From the NCBI RefSeq assembly GCF_025766255.1, contig NW_026516741.1:124001-188000 (forward strand): a DNA stretch of 64,000 nucleotides, given 5' to 3'. Below are positions 59,881 through 64,000 of this stretch, in pieces (the stretch's first letter is position 1; the number at the start of each line of letters is the position of its first letter). The translations under genes were made by a program, and so were the position numbers. The notes below the pieces were generated by a model that was not told the DNA's origin, searched no databases, and saw nothing but the letters and a program-made list of their open reading frames with translations. The DNA comes from Zychaea mexicana (taxonomy: Eukaryota > Mucoromycota > Mucoromycetes > Mucorales > Lichtheimiaceae).

Positions 59881-60652
59881 TGCAGACAGTTTTTTCTAGA
59901 AGACTTTACTTATCACCATCAATCTAAAGCACGTGCTATTTATTTTGATATTTTTATCCTTGTTTTCCGTTTTTTTAAAGCAACGGTTTCTTTTACCTCT
60001 AAGTCGTTGGGTTTTGCGCTAGTTTACAACATATTTTTATCAATAAAGAAATAGTGCAAGAGGTATATTTTTTTTATGATCAAAATGCCACCTCTAAATT
60101 ATGCAACAACTTGTTATACCTTTGATAGCTTAAAGTGTTCTTTGATAAGATGCAAGAAGCGCCAAAGCATATGTTTGTTGCATATCACGAGAATATTTTA
60201 CCTCTGAATAAATGCAAACCTATAAAACAGATGTTGCGAATTGCAAGTTTTGACGGGAGTTCCAAAACCGGGGTCCACTGTGCTAATGCTAATTCCGGCT
60301 CAACTACTATGTATTAACTTGGGTACGCTACATAGCATACATATGTTCTAATTCTTTCTTTTACATTAATATCGTCTTTCTTATCATATCAAATAGGACT
60401 ACCGATCAGATTACTAGACATGGAAATAAATAATATTAACAGAGTAGAGCCGGGGGGGAGGGGTTGCCGGGGCTTTTGGCACCATCAAGGTCCTTCTGTC
60501 AGGTATGTAAATTCGTACTGATTATCTATCATCATGTCATTCGATATGTAAGCATTTCTATTGTATGTAACATGGTAGTGTGCAAATCTATAATGATATC
60601 AAAAGAGGTTCTCTACCCTCTGTATAGCTACTAAAATCTTTCTCTTATCTAT
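59881..60652. other. Intergenic region, no gene seen
   Basis: AT-rich, with a G-rich patch near 60450-60462. The small open frame at 60135-60317 resembles nothing known. The left part may include the 3' end of the transposon relic. Confidence 0.45.
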
Positions 60653-61229
60653 TTATGACAGCGATCTCATCCACATCTTGAGGTGAGGAGTGCCATCTAC
60701 TGGATAGGGCTCTTCATCACCCTTTTCCACCACGAATCCTAGCTTCTCATAAAAGATACGCTTATCGATCTGGGCTTCCAAAACAGCTGATTTGTAACCT
60801 TGTTCTTTAGCACCTTCCAAAAAAGCAAGCACAAGCTTTCGACCAAGCGACATTCCGCGAGCATTTGAAAGGACAGCAAGTCGACCAAGTTTTGCTACTC
60901 CTTCTTTTCCAGGGATCAGTCGAATAGTACCGATTGGGATACGCTCTTTGGTGTTAGCCACGTCGCACGTCGCAAGCCAGTTATAAGCGATTGCATTGTA
61001 TTCACTAAAGAAGTGTATGCCAATCGAGCAGATAGAAAGTTAATTTAAGGTATATCTTTCTGTTGGATAAGATAAAGATAGCTGTCAGTGCATACTCGTC
61101 AATTTCACTTTCCAAAGGGTACTTCTGTTCGTCGACAAAAACCTTGACACGGACGTCAATGCATTTATGCTTGTCCTCATCGGTCAATGCAGGACGAATC
61201 TCTGGATTAGCGTATTGAGCCACCACCAT
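60653..61229 (-). CDS. GNAT-family N-acetyltransferase
   Basis: Acetyl-CoA-dependent acetyltransferase of the GCN5-related superfamily, 161 residues from two exons (61229-61096 and 61004-60653) that join in frame. The first exon has the N-terminal strand and helix with CIDVRVKVFVDEQKYPLE, where the VRxxVFVxEQ pattern is typical of ElaA- and YjdJ-like small GNATs. The second has GTIRLIPG, LGRLAVLSNARGMSLGRKLV with the acetyl-CoA pyrophosphate loop (ARGMSLG in place of the usual RGxGxG), and IFYEKLGFVV. Its substrate is unknown. The ATG at 61229 is preferred; sequence just upstream has an acceptor-like TTTTTAG, so a 5'UTR intron is possible. It is divergent from the MPP6 gene with 193 bases between starts. 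Confidence 0.88.
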
Positions 61230-61422
61230 AACGTTATTGGTGCAAGAAGCTAAAAATTGAAAAGCAGAACAAGGTTGGCGATATACACAAGGCAACGTTT
61301 TTTTGACTGACAGAAAAAATGTATAGAACAAAATTTCCTTATTCGTCACTGCACTTTAACTGCGCTGCCCGCTGTCTCTTCGCTCAGTCACTCTTTAAAT
61401 CTCTCGTAAACGCGCTCTCTCC
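61230..61422. promoter_or_regulatory. Bidirectional promoter, GNAT and MPP6 genes
   Basis: Only 193 bases separate the divergent start codons, so the two genes must share or overlap promoter elements. A CTCTTTAAATCTCTCG stretch lies just before the MPP6 start. No TATA box is obvious. Confidence 0.5.
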
Positions 61423-62234
61423 ATGGCAGACAATACAAAAGCTACAGGCAAGCAGCCTTCTAGCAGGTTGCTGGGCATGAAGGTAAAGGCATTTTTTTTG
61501 TGAAATTGTGTTTGTTTTTATAACGATACCGATCATAACTTGTGGCTGATCGATTTTGGTTTTTATTTTAAGTTCATGCAACGATCGCTTGAAAAAGAAA
61601 AACAAGAAGAGCTCGAAAGAGAACGCAAGCGAATTATTACAGAATCGGAATGGGTTTTAGAATACGAAAGTGATGAGGTGCAGAAACCGTATGTACAATT
61701 GGCACAAATGTCTAGGAAAAGGGTGGCGAAGAAACACGACGTTCGAAGAGGTTGATTAAGTGACAGAGACAAACTAATACAATATATCTTGTTTACTTAG
61801 AAAAATACGAGTTGACTATCAACCAAGTTACCTTGCTTTCACAGAACCAGTTTCACAAGGACGTCAATCGTTCAAAGAGTTTAACAAGAAAACAGAGGTC
61901 AGTACAAGCTGATATGCAAAGAAATTTAAGATACAGGCAATTTTTATAACGGTGCACTATGGGGTCACAGGCTATCGAAGAAGAAACAGCCCGGAGGAAG
62001 GACCAAGAACACCAAAAAAATCTTGACAAAGCTTCGGAATTGGAAGAAAACGAAACGTTGAACGAAATGCAGAAACGGTTGCAGGATCAGATGAAAAAAG
62101 ATAAAAACAAGCGACCGATGCTGACACGCAAGTTTGACAATGACGACAACAAGCGACATAAGCAAGCATCATCATCATCGAGGCCACCGGAACAAGGATT
62201 TCACAGAGAACGAGGTTTCCTGAAACCCGAGTAG
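61423..62234 (+). CDS. MPP6: Nuclear exosome cofactor Mpp6 (MPHOSPH6 homologue)
   Basis: Small RNA-binding cofactor that links Rrp6 and the Mtr4 helicase to the nuclear exosome in rRNA 3'-end trimming and RNA surveillance. Four exons (61423-61482, 61573-61688, 61801-61897, 61971-62234) join exactly to 178 residues, close to human MPHOSPH6. The conserved N-terminal block SSRLLGMKFMQRSLEKEKQE is followed by ITESEWVLEYE, and GRQSFKEFNKKTE matches the internal Mpp6 motif near Rrp40/Mtr4-binding regions. The C-terminal half is highly charged coiled-coil-like sequence with basic KKDKNKRP patches and ends RGFLKPE. The second intron uses GTATGT at 61689; reading past it gives a spurious longer frame. 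Confidence 0.87.
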
Positions 62235-62843
62235 TGTTTTATATGATATCAAACCAAAGAAAAGTACACACCATACAACCTGAAAATGCCAAACTCGTAT
62301 AGCTTGTACATATTTTTTTTCGATTCGTAAATCCAAGTGTATTATCCCCCATATCACCACATAGGATCATATGTTTATGCAGCAATTCTTCGTCTCCAGA
62401 TATGCATGCATTCCTGATAGCAGCTTGCACGAGATAGCATTACGCTATTCTCGGTATTAAATAACACGACGCGCATTGATTGTTGAGCAATGTACTAAAG
62501 TTGGACAAGCATGTCTTGACTATAAAGTGATGGATATACTACTTTATTGCGTGGTGTATAATGCAACACTGTAAACGTGTTGAAGTTGTCATGGTGTTCA
62601 GTTTAAAGCTTGACACTGACAACTGTAGGCATAATTTACGCTCAGGTTTGTAAAGCATTCTATACATGAATTAGTGATTAGGCAGTCACGTCGATGTCAT
62701 AGGCACCGCTTGCCTATTTTTCGGCCACGGTCTACCCCCGTCCGTCTTCTCTCTACTGTAAAAATGTGAGTGGACAATCCTAACTATAACGATGCTTTGA
62801 AGCAGTTTGGAAATTTACCCTTCTTGAAAAAGTATAGACCAAA
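62235..62843. other. Intergenic region, MPP6 to ATP4
   Basis: MPP6 3' flank and ATP4 promoter. A CT-rich patch (GTCTTCTCTCTACTG) lies at about 62744-62758. No gene is recognised. Confidence 0.5.
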
Positions 62844-63921
62844 ATGGCCCTTAGACTGCTGACAAAGAACGCTGCAGGTACATTTCTCGAAAAGACCTCA
62901 TCATTACTTTTTATTTCTTCGGTCGGTAGCAAATTAGACAACGATTAACACGCGTGCGCTATTACATATGTATATAGTTACCGCTGCCCGTCCTGCCATG
63001 TTGAGCGCCTCGCGCCGTACTGCTGGCATTGCTGCGTATGTTTTTTTTCTCGTCCAATACGTACAATGATTTTTTCTACCATCGTTACATATTTTAACGT
63101 TAATATATGATAATTTTTATTCCTTCAGCGTCCGTGCCTATTCCGCCGAAACTGAAGGTAACTCGATAATTAGATAGGAACATAACAAAATATCACTATC
63201 GCGACAAAAGATATTAAGTTGTGCGGTATTAGCTGCCCCCAAGAAGTCTTCTATCCTTGACTCGCTTCCTGGCGACTCGCTTGCTTCCAAGGCTGCCTAC
63301 TTGACCGTTGGTGGTGGTGCTGCCGCTGCCCTGATCTCCAAGGAAATCTACATCTTGAACGAGGAAACTTTGGTCTTGGTTGCCTCTGGTGGTCTTTTGG
63401 CTGTTTTGCTCAAGTACCTTCGTGAACCCTACAACAACATGGCCAACGACCACATTGAGGTATATAAAAAGAAGGAGCGACTGAATTGAGAAGGGAATGG
63501 TGGAGGAGCTAAAAGTGTAATCGGTTACTTTTGGTATGTAAAAGATATACTAATCAAAGAACAAAACAACAGCGTATCAAGAGCGTCTTGAACAAGGCTC
63601 GTGCCGACCACAAGACCGCCGTTCAGGAGCGTATTGACTCAGTTGGCGAAATGAAGGATCTTGTTGATGTCACCAAGGGTTTGTTCGAGTTGTCCCGCGA
63701 GACCGCCAAGATTGAGGCTGAGGCTTTTGAATTGAAGCAGCAGGTCGCTGTTGCTCAAGAAGTCAAGGGCACCCTCGACTCGTGGGTTCGTCACGAAGCT
63801 AACCTCCGTGAGCGCGAGCAGAAGCAATTGGCTGCTTACTTGATCGAGAAGATCCAGAAGGATTTGCAGGACCCCTCCATCCAGCAGCAGATTTTGGATC
63901 AAGCTGTTACTGATGTTGAGA
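62844..63921 (+). CDS. ATP4: Mitochondrial ATP synthase subunit 4 (Fo b subunit), partial at 3' end
   Basis: Peripheral-stalk b subunit of the F1Fo-ATP synthase in the inner mitochondrial membrane. It starts MALRLLTKNAA at 62844, and small exons (62844-62877, 62978 to about 63034, about 63129-63154) encode a basic mitochondrial presequence rich in Arg and Ala, followed by VRAYSAETE. The larger exons give SSILDSLPGDSLASKAAYLTVGG as two broad groups, the membrane hairpin (AALISKEIYILNEETLVLVA, then GGLLAVLLKYL), and a long helical stalk (RIKSVLNKARADHKTAVQERI and onward to LREREQKQLAAYL). The last visible exon ends in a GTAAGT donor at 63922, so one or more exons lie beyond the window. All expected regions up to that point are present. 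Confidence 0.95.
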
Positions 63922-64000
63922 GTAAGTTTTATGTCTTTACCAATGAGAAGAGGAAACATTTGGGGTGCAGATATTAATCATATATGGTTTTCTTTACGTT

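Noticed and set aside
61689..61755. Extended second exon of MPP6
   Set aside because: Reading through gives a frame that cannot join the conserved next exon; the GTATGT donor at 61689 restores the right phase.
1..64000. tRNA, rRNA or CRISPR features
   Set aside because: I looked for tRNA B-box motifs on both strands and for regularly spaced short repeats and found none convincing. A tRNAscan or Infernal run would be decisive.

Overview
This window looks like nuclear DNA from a filamentous fungus, most likely an early-diverging one (Mucoromycota; this is inference). Coding regions are cut by many short introns (about 60-100 bases, mostly GTAAGT...AG). The readable proteins are standard fungal housekeeping families, and long AT-rich or pyrimidine-rich gaps separate them. 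No bacterial operon, CRISPR array, rRNA or tRNA gene was recognised.

Layout. 1-5.7 kb is gene-poor: microsatellites, a probably decayed Ser/Gln-rich protein with a zinc-finger-like C-terminus, and a 247/248-bp tandem duplication. 5.7-16.4 kb: an AKR7-type aldo/keto reductase (-), a Ptc1-type PP2C phosphatase (-), the vacuolar SNARE Vam7 (-) and TATA-binding protein (+). 17.2-30.7 kb: the large nucleolar ribosome-biogenesis factor Urb2/Npa2 (+), the COPII coat subunit Sec24 (-) and a telobox (Tbf1/TRF-like) DNA-binding protein (-). 31.5-38.2 kb: a secreted prolyl-aminopeptidase-like hydrolase (+) and two head-to-head D-amino-acid oxidase paralogues, each ending in a peroxisomal targeting tripeptide. 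38.3-42.8 kb: a decayed copy and then an apparently intact copy of an SRA(YDG)-RING protein, a compact relative of UHRF1. 43.2-45.0 kb: a three-repeat gelsolin/fragmin.

46.0-51.4 kb is an almost complete LINE (zinc-knuckle ORF1; endonuclease/reverse-transcriptase ORF2). It has a poly(A) tail and a perfect 14-bp target-site duplication. It sits inside an open reading frame that starts with a hydrophobic N-terminus and stays open across the reconstructed empty site. After it come a CDP-alcohol phosphotransferase (Ept1/Cpt1 type, +), APC/C subunit Cdc16/Apc6 (-), a decayed pogo/Tigger-type DNA transposon, a GNAT acetyltransferase (-) and exosome cofactor Mpp6 (+), which share a 193-bp promoter, and the start of mitochondrial ATP synthase subunit 4 (+), cut by the window end.

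The genes do not form one pathway. Most are core eukaryotic functions: transcription, ribosome and RNA processing, vesicle traffic, cell cycle, lipid synthesis and respiration. The accessory interest lies at 33.9-52 kb: the paired peroxisomal oxidases, the duplicated SRA-RING locus and the recent LINE insertion. Exon boundaries were read by eye from splice signals and protein continuity. They are reliable where reading frames sum exactly (AKR, PP2C, TBP, GNAT, Mpp6) and approximate elsewhere.
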